Assembly (NCBI GenBank): GCA_021794705.1
Contig: JAJYQH010000267.1
Coordinates: 1-8,412, forward strand
DNA from: Actinomycetes bacterium
GTDB taxonomy: Bacteria > Actinomycetota > Actinomycetes > Propionibacteriales > Propionibacteriaceae
DNA length: 8,412 bases
Direction: 5' to 3'
Shown: in pieces, positions 1-5,801 of the stretch
Layout of the letters: every line of letters starts with the position of its first letter
Position numbering within the stretch: position 1 is the stretch's first letter
Translations under genes and position numbers: made by a program
Notes under the pieces: generated by a model
Database searches by the model: none
What the model was told of the DNA's origin: nothing
What the model saw: the letters and a program-made list of their open reading frames with translations, nothing else

Positions 1-786
1 GGTGAGCCAGTAGATGAGCACACCGATCGGGATGCTGATACCGGTGAACAGGTAGATGACCGGGAAGAGGTAGAGCATCATCTTCTGCTGCTGGGCCATC
101 GGACCGGTGAGCGACTCCGGCGGCATGTTCTTCTTGAGCAGCTGCAGCTGGGTGATGAACAGCACCGCGGACATCGCCACGATGAGCACCATCGCGAGCA
201 CCTGGGTGGCTCCGAAGCCGTTGGCGATCGGGAAGAACCGGCCCGCCAGCTGCGCGTTGAAGATCGACGAGTCGCGCAACGAGGCAACGAGCTCCGGGTG
301 GTGCTTGAAGAAGGTGCCGCGCGGGATCGCGTTCGGCTGTGCCGCCGCGCCCTCGAGCACCCGGAACAGCGCGAGGAAGATGGGCGCCTGGAGCAGCAGC
401 GGCAGGCAGGACGCCGCCGGGTTGACGCCCTCCTCGCGGTACAGCTTCATCTGCTCCTGCGCGAGCCGCTCACGGTCCGACCCGTGCTTCTCCTGCAGCG
501 CCTTGAGCTTCGGCTGGATCAGCTGCATGCTGCGCGCCGAGTTGATCTGCCGCACGAAGAGCGGGATGAGCAGGATGCGGATGACCACCGTGAGGCTGAT
601 GATCGCGAGCGTCCACGTCCAGCCCGACCCCGACCCGAACACCGGCGTCCACACGCTGTGGAACAGCACGACGAGACCGGAGACGGCCCAGTAGAGCGGC
701 TGCATCATCGCCGAGAGCACGTCGCGCAACGACGTCCACAGCGAGAAGAACGCGAACAGCGGAACGAGAAGGGGAGTGAGCGTCAT
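1..786 (-). CDS. yidC: YidC/Oxa1-family membrane protein insertase (partial, C-terminus beyond left edge)
   Basis: The first 262 codons are present; the gene continues past position 1. The product should insert and fold membrane proteins in the cytoplasmic membrane, with SecYEG or alone. Family marks are the core segment with the conserved groove arginine ([13 protein letters not shown], Arg70), a charged cytoplasmic hairpin at about residues 80-120 ([13 protein letters not shown]), [20 protein letters not shown] at about 122-141, and [13 protein letters not shown] followed by [11 protein letters not shown] at 233-262. Hydrophobic segments lie at about 3-17, 30-46, 58-78, 124-146, 194-217 and 238-262. 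There is no large periplasmic domain, as in Gram-positive YidC. I chose ATG 784-786 because it overlaps the yidD stop (ATGA) and has AAGG upstream. ATGs at 706-708 and 703-705 would remove an unusual hydrophobic N-terminus but lack a ribosome site. The family call is secure; the start is likely. Confidence 0.95.
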   Translation of the reverse strand, partial: MTLTPLLVPLFAFFSLWTSLRDVLSAMMQPLYWAVSGLVVLFHSVWTPVFGSGSGWTWTLAIISLTVVIRILLIPLFVRQINSARSMQLIQPKLKALQEKHGSDRERLAQEQMKLYREEGVNPAASCLPLLLQAPIFLALFRVLEGAAAQPNAIPRGTFFKHHPELVASLRDSSIFNAQLAGRFFPIANGFGATQVLAMVLIVAMSAVLFITQLQLLKKNMPPESLTGPMAQQQKMMLYLFPVIYLFTGISIPIGVLIYWLT

Positions 787-1163
787 CGTTGGCTACCTTG
801 ATCGGGCGACGCCTCGCCGGCGTCCGGAAATGAACCAGGGGGGTCGGCGGGGGCCTCGGTGGGGGAGTGGTGCGTGTGCTCCGAGCCGGGGACCGGGTCG
901 TACCCGCCCAGCGACCAGGGGTGGCAGCGCAGCAGGCGGCGCACCGTGAGCCAGCCGCCCTTGATCGCCCCATGGGTCTCGAGCGCCGTGAGGCCGTAAC
1001 TCGAGCACGTGGGGTAGTACTTGCACACATCCCCGTACAGGGGGGAGATCAGGGCCCGCCACAGCCGGACGAAGCCGATCATCACCCAGGCGAGGGGTGA
1101 ATGGCGCAGGACGGCGCGCAACCCGCCCGCCGGTCGCGACCACGCGACGCCGGAGGCACTCAC
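783..1163 (-). CDS. yidD: Membrane protein insertion efficiency factor YidD
   Basis: A 126-residue member of the YidD (DUF37, formerly haemolytic) family: small, membrane-associated proteins that assist YidC-dependent insertion. The core lies at about residues 24-92 and shows [20 protein letters not shown], then [19 protein letters not shown] and GGYDPVP. The three family cysteines are at 47, 53 and 80. The basic, amphipathic stretch at about 26-40 probably lies at the membrane. The start is GTG (1161-1163), which overlaps the rnpA stop by 4 bases (GTGA), with AGG 7 nt upstream. The stop overlaps the yidC start by 4 bases. The protein is longer than many YidDs because of a 34-residue tail rich in Pro, His and acidic residues (93-126), probably disordered. 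The position between rnpA and yidC is the standard one. Confidence 0.96.
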   Translation of the reverse strand: MSASGVAWSRPAGGLRAVLRHSPLAWVMIGFVRLWRALISPLYGDVCKYYPTCSSYGLTALETHGAIKGGWLTVRRLLRCHPWSLGGYDPVPGSEHTHHSPTEAPADPPGSFPDAGEASPDQGSQR

Positions 1164-1504
1164 GGCGACACCTGCAGCCTGCGCCGCATCGTCGACCAGG
1201 CACCCACGAGGTCGTCGGCGAGGCGCTCCGGCTCACGGGACGCCGCGGGCAGCGCCCGGACGACGACCGACACGGGCATCGCGTCATCGAGCTGCGACGC
1301 CGCGAGGTGCCGCAGCCGGCGCTTGACCCGGTTGCGGACGACGGCGCCGCCCACGGCGCGGGACACGACGAAGCCCACCCGCGACGGGGGGCTTTCGAGG
1401 GACCGTGCGTGCAGCACGAGAGTGGGACGCGCCGCCCGGACGCCATGACGCATCGTGTCGCGGAACTCCCACGACGCGCGCATGCGATGGATCGCGGGCA
1501 GCAC
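1160..1504 (-). CDS. rnpA: Ribonuclease P protein component
   Basis: A 114-residue basic protein that binds RNase P RNA and helps it remove the 5' leader from precursor tRNAs in the cytoplasm. The diagnostic RNR motif is clear: [12 protein letters not shown] at about residues 55-66, preceded by [14 protein letters not shown], the central strand and loop of the family. The N-terminus [13 protein letters not shown] matches the usual start of bacterial RnpA, where residues such as Arg9 and Phe13 fall in the conserved RNA-binding region. The start is GTG (1502-1504). It is only 5 nt from the rpmH stop, with no good Shine-Dalgarno sequence, so translation probably depends on coupling to rpmH. The internal ATG at 1481-1483 is less likely because it cuts off the conserved LPA.xR start. 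The stop overlaps the yidD start by 4 bases. Confidence 0.96.
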   Translation of the reverse strand: MLPAIHRMRASWEFRDTMRHGVRAARPTLVLHARSLESPPSRVGFVVSRAVGGAVVRNRVKRRLRHLAASQLDDAMPVSVVVRALPAASREPERLADDLVGAWSTMRRRLQVSP

Positions 1505-1509
1505 GTGCG

Positions 1510-1647
1510 TCAGGCCGACAGCTCCGAGCGACCCTTGCGACGGCGGGCGGCCAGAATGGCGCGGCCGGCGCGGGTGCGCATGCGGGCGCGGAAGCCATGG
1601 GTGCGGCTGCGACGCCGGTTGCTCGGCTGGAACGTACGCTTCGACAT
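1510..1647 (-). CDS. rpmH: Large ribosomal subunit protein bL34
   Basis: A 45-residue, very basic protein of the 50S subunit, full length for the family. The start [13 protein letters not shown] and the following [19 protein letters not shown] are the bL34 signature, and [12 protein letters not shown] is an actinobacterial-type ending. The start ATG (1645-1647) has GGAG 8 nt upstream. It is the first gene of the minus-strand rpmH-rnpA-yidD-yidC operon and is divergent from dnaA, a layout conserved across most bacteria. A candidate promoter lies at 1807-1836, which would give a leader of about 150 nt. Confidence 0.98.
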   Translation of the reverse strand: MSKRTFQPSNRRRSRTHGFRARMRTRAGRAILAARRRKGRSELSA

Positions 1648-1806
1648 GGATCTATCTCCGAATGCTCCGCCGTGGTGCCAGGCGCGGGCGCGCCGTGCCA
1701 CACGGGCAGGGATCGTTTTGTGTATCGGCGGGTGGTCGGTTCGGCGCGGCGACCTCAGGCGATCCTTGGAAGGAAACCCCGCGGCTGACACGACTGCGAC
1801 TGATCC

Positions 1807-1836
1807 ACGATACGGGCTGGGAGGATGCCCGGGCAA
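1807..1836 (-). promoter_or_regulatory. Candidate promoter for rpmH operon
   Basis: On the minus strand TTGCCC (1836-1831) is followed after 18 nt by TATCGT (1812-1807). This is a plausible housekeeping-sigma promoter of the actinobacterial type, in which TAnnnT is the strongest part. It would start transcription near 1800, about 150 nt upstream of the rpmH start. The -35 match is only partial, and no other pair in the spacer looks better for this strand. Confidence 0.35.
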
Positions 1837-1922
1837 ACTGCGGCCCACCTCCTCGCCCGGGCTCCAGCGGGAGCCCCAGACTGCGCAAGCGTGCGGCGTC
1901 CAGACGACACGCCGAGAAGGCC

Positions 1923-1934
1923 GCGAAATTTCGC
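1923..1934. repeat. AT-rich 12-bp perfect palindrome GCGAAATTTCGC
   Basis: A perfect palindrome with an AAATTT centre in otherwise very GC-rich DNA. It ends 8 bp before the candidate -35 of dnaA, so it could be a binding site for a regulator of dnaA or origin function. It does not match parS (centre CACGTG) or a DnaA box. The function is unknown. Confidence 0.4.
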
Positions 1935-1942
1935 CCAGAAGG

Positions 1943-1971
1943 TTGCACTACCTCCGCGCCCTTGTTAGCGT
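1943..1971 (+). promoter_or_regulatory. Candidate dnaA promoter
   Basis: TTGCAC (1943-1948) is followed after exactly 17 nt by TAGCGT (1966-1971). TAGCGT fits the actinobacterial -10 pattern TAnnnT. The start of transcription would fall near 1978, giving a leader of about 300 nt before dnaA. A perfect DnaA box (1985-1993) begins within about 10 nt downstream of that point, as expected if DnaA represses its own gene. This is inferred from sequence only. Confidence 0.45.
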
Positions 1972-1984
1972 CTCCGAGGCGCGG

Positions 1985-2203
1985 TTGTCCACAGGCGGCG
2001 CCAACCCCCGTGAAGTGGTCAGCACACCCCCGCGGCCGGTCTCGACGGCAGCGGAAGCCCCACCAGTCGTCCGCACCGTCCGGTGAACCCCCCGGTGCGT
2101 ACCCTGTCCACCCATGGTGCGGTCCACAGCTGTGGACGTCGGTTGTGGATAAGCAACGGGAGGCGGCCGTGCACAGTGTGCTCACCCCCGCTACTGTGGA
2201 TAA
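1985..2203. promoter_or_regulatory. DnaA-box cluster upstream of dnaA (oriC-type)
   Basis: Perfect boxes: TTGTCCACA at 1985-1993 (plus), and TTATCCACA on the minus strand at 2144-2152 and 2195-2203. Degenerate boxes with 7 of 9 matches: CTGTCCACC at 2104-2112 (plus), CGGTCCACA at 2120-2128 (plus), and ACGTCCACA on the minus strand at 2131-2139. Perfect 9-mers of this kind should be rare by chance in a spacer this size, so the cluster is meaningful. It probably binds DnaA for autoregulation and perhaps for origin function. Confidence 0.8.
2122..2137. repeat. 16-bp perfect palindrome GTCCACAGCTGTGGAC
   Basis: Two DnaA-box cores (GTCCACA) meet head to head with no gap other than the shared centre. 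The palindrome sits inside the DnaA-box cluster, 6 bp before a perfect box on the minus strand. It may place two DnaA molecules in opposite orientation or form a cruciform. It does not look like a terminator because no T-tract follows. Confidence 0.6.
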
Positions 2204-2279
2204 CCCCCGGGCGATCCGCACGCGGCCGCCCGAGTCCCGTCGGCCCGACCGACACGACCGCGAGGATGACGAGGAGCAC

Positions 2280-3701
2280 ATGAGCGTGGCGCACATGGCC
2301 GGTCCCGAACGGTCGCTCGACCAGGCCTGGCACCACGTGTTGAAGGCGGCGGCGCCGCACACCCGGGCCTGGCTGAAGAACGCCAAGCCGCTCACCGTGC
2401 ACGAGTCCACCGTCATGATCGCGGTCGCCAACGACTTCACCCGGGAGCGGATCGAGAGCCGGCTCCGTACCCAGGTCGAGGAGTCGCTGAGCGACTACTA
2501 CTCGCGTCAGATGCGGCTCGCCATCACCGTCGAGCCCGACCTCGAACTCAACCTCGAGAGTCCCGACAGCCCGTTCGACGAGGAGGACGAACTCCTCGAG
2601 CCGGTCGCCGCCCCGCGGGTCGTCCCGCCGTCGGCCATCCCGTCGCCGGTCAACGACGCCATCGACACCACGCCCTCGGGCGACCGGCTGAACCCCAAGT
2701 ACACCTTCGATTCTTTCGTCATCGGGTCGTCCAACCGGTTCGCCCACGCGGCCGCGGCCGCCGTCGCCGAGGGTCCCGGCAAGTCGTACAACCCGCTGAT
2801 GATCTACGGCGACTCTGGGCTCGGGAAGACCCACCTGCTGCACGCCATCGGGCACTACGTGCGTCGCTACTCCGACCGCGCTCGGGTGCGCTACGTCAGC
2901 ACCGAGGAACTCACCAACGACTTCATCAACGCCATCTCCGAGAACCGCACCGCCCAGTTCCGGCGGCAGTACCGCGAGGTCGACGTGCTACTCATCGACG
3001 ACATCCAGTTCCTGGAGTCGAAGATCCAGACCCAGGAGGAGTTCTTCCACACCTTCAACACGCTGCACAACGCGCAGAAGCAGATCGTCATGACGTCCGA
3101 CCGGGCCCCGAAGCTGCTCGAGGCCCTGGAGCCGCGACTGCGCAGCCGGTTCGAGTGGGGGCTCATCACCGACATCCAGCCGCCGGACCTCGAGACCCGG
3201 ATCGCGATCCTCAAGAAGTTCGCGGTGAACGAGCACCTCACGGTGGGTCTCGACGTGCTCGAGTTCATCGCGGCGCGGATCCAGACGAACATCCGCGAGC
3301 TGGAGGGGGCGCTCAACCGGGTATCGGCCTTCGCGAGCCTCAACAAGCAGCCGGTCGACGTGTCGCTGGCCGAGGTCGTGCTCCGCGACATCATGCCGGC
3401 GGGCGCCGACGCCCAGGTGAGTGCGTCCAAGATCATGGCCGAGACCGCGGCCTACTTCGGCATCGGCATCGAGGAGCTGACCGGCTCGTCGCGCACGCAC
3501 GCGCTCGTCACCGCACGGCAGATCGCGATGTACCTGTGCCGGGAGTTCACCGACCTCAGCCTGCCCAAGATCGGCCAGTTGTTCGGCGGCCGCGACCACA
3601 CGACGGTGATGCACGCCGACCGCAAGATCCGCGAGCTGCTGCGCGAGCGCCGCAGCGTCTACAACCAGGTGAGCGAGCTCACGAACAAGATCCGGCAGTG
3701 A
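2280..3701 (+). CDS. dnaA: Chromosomal replication initiator protein DnaA
   Basis: A 473-residue ATP-dependent initiator that binds DnaA boxes, melts the origin and helps load the replicative helicase. Domain I (about 8-88, LDQAWHHVLKAAAPHTRAWL) mediates self-association and helicase contacts. Domain II (about 89-136) is a short, acidic then Pro-rich linker. Domain III is the AAA+ ATPase, with LNPKYTFDSFVIGSSN from 137, Walker A GDSGLGKTH at 177-185 (Lys183), Walker B LLIDD at 237-241 and the arginine finger in RLRSRFEWG (Arg290). Domain IV ends with the DNA-binding signature GGRDHTTVMHADRKI at 436-450. The start is ATG 2280, with GAGG 5 nt upstream. An open frame reaches back to 1455, but that part covers the DnaA boxes and looks non-coding. 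The linker is much shorter than in Streptomyces. The next gene is not dnaN. Confidence 0.99.
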   Translation: MSVAHMAGPERSLDQAWHHVLKAAAPHTRAWLKNAKPLTVHESTVMIAVANDFTRERIESRLRTQVEESLSDYYSRQMRLAITVEPDLELNLESPDSPFDEEDELLEPVAAPRVVPPSAIPSPVNDAIDTTPSGDRLNPKYTFDSFVIGSSNRFAHAAAAAVAEGPGKSYNPLMIYGDSGLGKTHLLHAIGHYVRRYSDRARVRYVSTEELTNDFINAISENRTAQFRRQYREVDVLLIDDIQFLESKIQTQEEFFHTFNTLHNAQKQIVMTSDRAPKLLEALEPRLRSRFEWGLITDIQPPDLETRIAILKKFAVNEHLTVGLDVLEFIAARIQTNIRELEGALNRVSAFASLNKQPVDVSLAEVVLRDIMPAGADAQVSASKIMAETAAYFGIGIEELTGSSRTHALVTARQIAMYLCREFTDLSLPKIGQLFGGRDHTTVMHADRKIRELLRERRSVYNQVSELTNKIRQ

Positions 3702-3709
3702 CCCGCGGA

Positions 3710-3733
3710 CGCCGCCGGCCTCAGTCGGCGGCG
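3710..3733. terminator. Hairpin between convergent dnaA and tetR, possible bidirectional terminator
   Basis: CGCCGCCG (3710-3717) and CGGCGGCG (3726-3733) form a perfect 8-bp GC stem with an 8-nt loop that contains the tetR stop codon. It starts 9 nt after the dnaA stop, where two convergent transcripts need to end. No T-run follows on either strand, which is common for actinobacterial hairpins but makes the call tentative. Confidence 0.45.
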
Positions 3734-4371
3734 CTCGCCACGACGTTGGTGGCCGAGGCGGCGAACGAGTCGAGCACGGCCCGCTCGTCGGTGACGATGT
3801 CGCGGAGGAACTCGAGCACCGTCCCCGGCATGTCGACGGCCTCCCGGTCGTACATCCACTGCACCTGCAGACCGTCCATCAGGGCCACGAGGCTGCGCGA
3901 GGCCCGCCGGGGGTCGACCCCGTCGCGGAGCAGGCCCTGCTGCTGCATGTGGGAGAACGAGAGTTCGTAGCTCTCGACCACCCGCTGGTAGCGCTGCGCG
4001 AAGTAGTCGTGTGCCGGGTGGCCGGGGTCGACGGCCTCGGCGGACAGGGTGACGAACAGTTCGACGAGGCCCGGCTGGGTGGCGTTGCGCTCGACCAGGT
4101 GCACGAGGGCGGTGAGGGCGTCGAGGTCGCTCCTGTCGCCGACGATGTCGTAGCTCTTCTCGTCGCGGTGCGCGAGCACCGCCATCAGCAGCTCCTCCTT
4201 GCTACCGAAGTGGTAGAGGAGTCCCGGGTGGGTGATGCCGACCTGCTGCGCGATGTCACGCAGTGACGCCCCGCGGTAGCCGGTCTCCGCGAAGTGCGCG
4301 AGGGCGACATCCAGAATCTGGGTGCGGCGGCGGTCTCCTCGCGCGCTCCCCCCCGGCTGAATGGCGGACAT
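3721..4371 (-). CDS. TetR/AcrR-family transcriptional regulator
   Basis: A 216-residue repressor-type protein. The N-terminal TetR domain is clear: [20 protein letters not shown] at about residues 15-34, then the helix-turn-helix [20 protein letters not shown] at about 37-56, followed by [11 protein letters not shown]. The rest (about 70-216) is a helical ligand-binding and dimerisation domain; its middle part ([22 protein letters not shown]) resembles the C-terminal type seen in BetI-like regulators. The ligand cannot be predicted. The start ATG (4369-4371) has GAGGAG 6 nt upstream; a longer frame to 4611 has no such support. The gene is convergent with dnaA (19-bp gap) and divergent from the ABC transporter operon, which suggests that it controls the transporter and perhaps itself. 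Confidence 0.95.
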   Translation of the reverse strand: MSAIQPGGSARGDRRRTQILDVALAHFAETGYRGASLRDIAQQVGITHPGLLYHFGSKEELLMAVLAHRDEKSYDIVGDRSDLDALTALVHLVERNATQPGLVELFVTLSAEAVDPGHPAHDYFAQRYQRVVESYELSFSHMQQQGLLRDGVDPRRASRSLVALMDGLQVQWMYDREAVDMPGTVLEFLRDIVTDERAVLDSFAASATNVVASAAD

Positions 4372-4472
4372 GCGTGACTCCTCGACTGGACGGCGCCGCG
4401 GGGTGGCCCGGCAGGGTTGGCTCCCGGCCGACGACGCGACCGGCGTCCTTGCCGGTGCGGCGGCGTGGGCAC

Positions 4473-4481
4473 ACGCTAGCA
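4473..4481 (-). promoter_or_regulatory. Candidate extended -10 promoter for tetR
   Basis: Read on the minus strand this is TGC-TAGCGT: a TGn extension followed by a TAnnnT -10 element, about 100 nt upstream of the tetR start. No good -35 is visible. The -10 hexamer is the same as that of the candidate dnaA promoter. Confidence 0.3.
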
Positions 4482-4520
4482 CCGACGAGTGGCCGCGCCC
4501 GGGTTTGCCGCGTTCTCCAC

Positions 4521-4542
4521 TTTCCACATGGTTATGTGGAAA
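4521..4542. repeat. 22-bp inverted repeat, arms TTTCCACAT / ATGTGGAAA
   Basis: Two perfect 9-bp arms (4521-4529 and 4534-4542) are separated by GGTT. It lies about 40 bp upstream of the candidate tetR -10 element. Each arm overlaps a DnaA-box-like sequence, so it could bind DnaA in opposed orientation, or it could be an operator for the TetR protein or another dimeric regulator. It is AT-richer than its surroundings. Confidence 0.6.
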
Positions 4543-4802
4543 ACCTACCGCCGCTGAGGAGGGCCGGGGGACGGGTTCCCACACCCCACTCGGAGCGGTG
4601 CCGTCGATCAACAGATCCTCCCCGTGTCATTCGGTGGTTCTCCCAAGGGCTGGGGACGGCCAAAGGCGGGGCGACAAGGGGGAAGGCGGGTTATCCCCAG
4701 TTTCCCCAGAAGTGATGACGATGATGAGAGTAACCATGACCATCACCCCATCAAGGTCAGGCCTGTGCATGGGGACCGCGGATCGGGTGCGACATCGGCA
4801 CC

Positions 4803-4826
4803 ACCTATCGTGGAGCCACGATCGGT
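4803..4826. promoter_or_regulatory. Candidate TetR-family operator upstream of ABC operon
   Basis: An imperfect 24-bp inverted repeat: ACCTATCGTGG (4803-4813), AG, CCACGATCGGT (4816-4826). The arms match at 10 of 11 positions, and the inner part ATCGTGG-AG-CCACGAT is perfect. It ends 30 bp before the ATPase start codon. A possible -10 (TATCGT, 4806-4811) lies inside it, so a bound protein would block transcription. Size and symmetry fit a TetR-family site, and the neighbouring tetR gene is the obvious candidate to bind it. Confidence 0.55.
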
Positions 4827-4856
4827 ACTCCATCCACAAGACGACAGGACCCGTCC

Positions 4857-5795
4857 ATGCTGCCCGACCTCGCCGCCGCCGACCCCACGACGGGCCCCGC
4901 GGGGCGTCCCGACGCACCGGGCGACCGCGTCGCGGCCTACACCGAGGGACTGACGAAGGTCTACGGCAGCGGTGACACGCGGGTCGTCGCCCTGGACGCC
5001 GTCGACGTGCAGTTCGAGAAGGGCCGCTTCACCGCGGTCATGGGCCCGTCGGGCTCGGGCAAGTCGACTCTCATGCATTGCGTCGCCGGCCTCGACTCGC
5101 CCACGGCCGGACGCATCGTCATCGGGGGCACCGAGATCGGCTCCCTCAAGGACAAGCAGCTCACCGAACTGCGCCGCGACCGGATCGGGTTCGTCTTCCA
5201 GGCGTTCAACCTCGTCCCGACCCTCACCGCCGAGGAGAACATCCTGCTGCCGCTGGCCATCGCCGGGCGCCGGCCCGACCCCGACTGGTACCGCACCGTC
5301 ATCGACACCGTCGACCTCGGGAGCCGGCTGGGCCACAAGCCCACGGAGCTGTCAGGAGGCCAGCAGCAGCGGGTGGCCTGCGCCAGGGCGCTGATCAGCC
5401 GTCCCGACATCGTCTTCGCCGACGAGCCGACCGGCAACCTCGACTCCCGGTCGTCGGCGGAGGTGCTCGGGTTCCTCCGACACAGCGTCGACGAGTTCGG
5501 CCAGACGATCGTCATGGTGACCCACGACCCGGTGGCGGCCAGCTACGCCGATCGGGCCCTGTTCCTCGCCGACGGCGCCATCGTCGCCGAGCTCGAGCGC
5601 CCCACCCGCGACTCGGTGCTGGCGATGATGGCGAGCATCGACCCGCGCCACATGGACGCCGCGCACGTCGCCGACGCGGCGGCCCGCGTCCGGACCGAGG
5701 AGCGGGGAACGCCGGTGGCCGCCGGGGGAGAGGCCGCGGCGTCGGGGGAGGACGACGAGCAGGTGGTCCGGCCCCGGCACGCGCTCGAGGGCTGA
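4857..5795 (+). CDS. ABC transporter ATP-binding protein (MacB/LolD type)
   Basis: A 312-residue cytoplasmic ATPase that should power the permease encoded next. All nucleotide-binding motifs are present: Walker A GPSGSGKST at 63-71, Q-loop FQAFNLVP at 114-121, signature LSGGQQQR at 165-172, Walker B IVFADEP at 185-191, D-loop NLDS at 194-197 and switch histidine in VTHD (His223). The FQAFNL and DEPTGNLDS wording is typical of the MacB/LolD/FtsE group, which drives mechanotransmission or export rather than import; no binding-protein gene is nearby. It carries a 28-residue N-terminal extension and a tail of about 55 residues (258-312) rich in Ala, Gly and Glu, probably disordered. Start ATG 4857 has AGGA 7 nt upstream. 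Likely controlled by the divergent TetR through the palindrome at 4803-4826. The substrate is unknown. Confidence 0.96.
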   Translation: MLPDLAAADPTTGPAGRPDAPGDRVAAYTEGLTKVYGSGDTRVVALDAVDVQFEKGRFTAVMGPSGSGKSTLMHCVAGLDSPTAGRIVIGGTEIGSLKDKQLTELRRDRIGFVFQAFNLVPTLTAEENILLPLAIAGRRPDPDWYRTVIDTVDLGSRLGHKPTELSGGQQQRVACARALISRPDIVFADEPTGNLDSRSSAEVLGFLRHSVDEFGQTIVMVTHDPVAASYADRALFLADGAIVAELERPTRDSVLAMMASIDPRHMDAAHVADAAARVRTEERGTPVAAGGEAAASGEDDEQVVRPRHALEG

Positions 5796-5801
5796 GAGCC
5801 G

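Larger units (their letters stand above)
1648..2279. other. rpmH-dnaA intergenic region, origin-type (no gene)
   Basis: This 632-bp spacer lies between divergent rpmH and dnaA. Reading frames cross it without stops only because it is GC-rich; none resembles a known protein. From left to right it holds the rpmH leader, a candidate rpmH promoter (1807-1836, minus), a GC-rich hairpin (GGGCTCC at 1859-1865 pairing with GGAGCCC at 1870-1876), an AT-rich palindrome (1923-1934), a candidate dnaA promoter (1943-1971) and a DnaA-box cluster (1985-2203). The three perfect boxes make it either part of oriC or at least the autoregulatory region of dnaA. In many actinobacteria the mapped oriC lies on the other side of dnaA, so the assignment as oriC is an inference. 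Confidence 0.7.
4513..4838. promoter_or_regulatory. Degenerate DnaA-box-like cluster downstream of dnaA-tetR
   Basis: Best matches are TTTTCCACA on the minus strand at 4535-4543 (8 of 9) and TTATCCCCA at 4691-4699 (8 of 9 to TTATCCACA). Weaker 7-of-9 matches are TTCTCCACT at 4513-4521, CTTTCCACA at 4520-4528 and CCATCCACA at 4830-4838. GTTTCCCCA (4700-4708, 6 of 9) follows directly after the second site. A few 7-of-9 matches are expected by chance, so only the 8-of-9 sites and their closeness to a low-GC stretch carry weight. Confidence 0.4.
4372..4856. other. tetR-ABC intergenic region with box-like sites and inverted repeats (no gene)
   Basis: This 485-bp spacer between divergent genes is far longer than needed for two promoters. 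It holds a candidate tetR promoter (4473-4481), a 22-bp inverted repeat (4521-4542), scattered DnaA-box-like 9-mers (4513-4838), a locally low-GC stretch (4701-4740, 18 of 40 bases G or C) with the small repeat TGATGACGATGATGA (4713-4727), and a 24-bp inverted repeat (4803-4826). In many actinobacteria the DNA downstream of dnaA is the replication origin, and this spacer could be a remnant or an active part of one. I found no convincing small ORF or RNA gene here. Confidence 0.6.

Noticed and set aside
470..1030. Long minus-strand frame over yidD/yidC and other long frames inside dnaA and the ABC genes
   Set aside because: These are Arg/Pro/Gly-rich shadow frames typical of high-GC DNA, overlapping well-supported genes in other frames.
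1785..1814. CTGACA followed by GATACG as a plus-strand promoter
   Set aside because: The -10 matches poorly and the site is nearly 470 bp from dnaA. The TTGCAC/TAGCGT pair at 1943-1971 is better.
1859..1876. GC-rich hairpin as a transcription terminator
   Set aside because: It lies between two divergent promoter candidates where no transcript should end, and no T-run follows. It is recorded only as a structure in the spacer.
1455..2279. Open reading frame extending dnaA upstream by 275 codons
   Set aside because: The extension reads through DnaA boxes and a promoter-like region, is antisense to rpmH and rnpA, and has no family resemblance. ATG 2280 begins the normal DnaA domain I.
4372..4611. 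80-codon N-terminal extension of the TetR regulator
   Set aside because: The TetR fold begins soon after ATG 4371, which has a strong GAGGAG ribosome site. The extension crosses the candidate promoter and the 22-bp inverted repeat.
4736..4975. Small ORF starting at ATG 4736 in the tetR-ABC spacer
   Set aside because: It has no convincing ribosome site, runs into the ATPase gene in another frame and contains the candidate operator. It resembles no protein I know.
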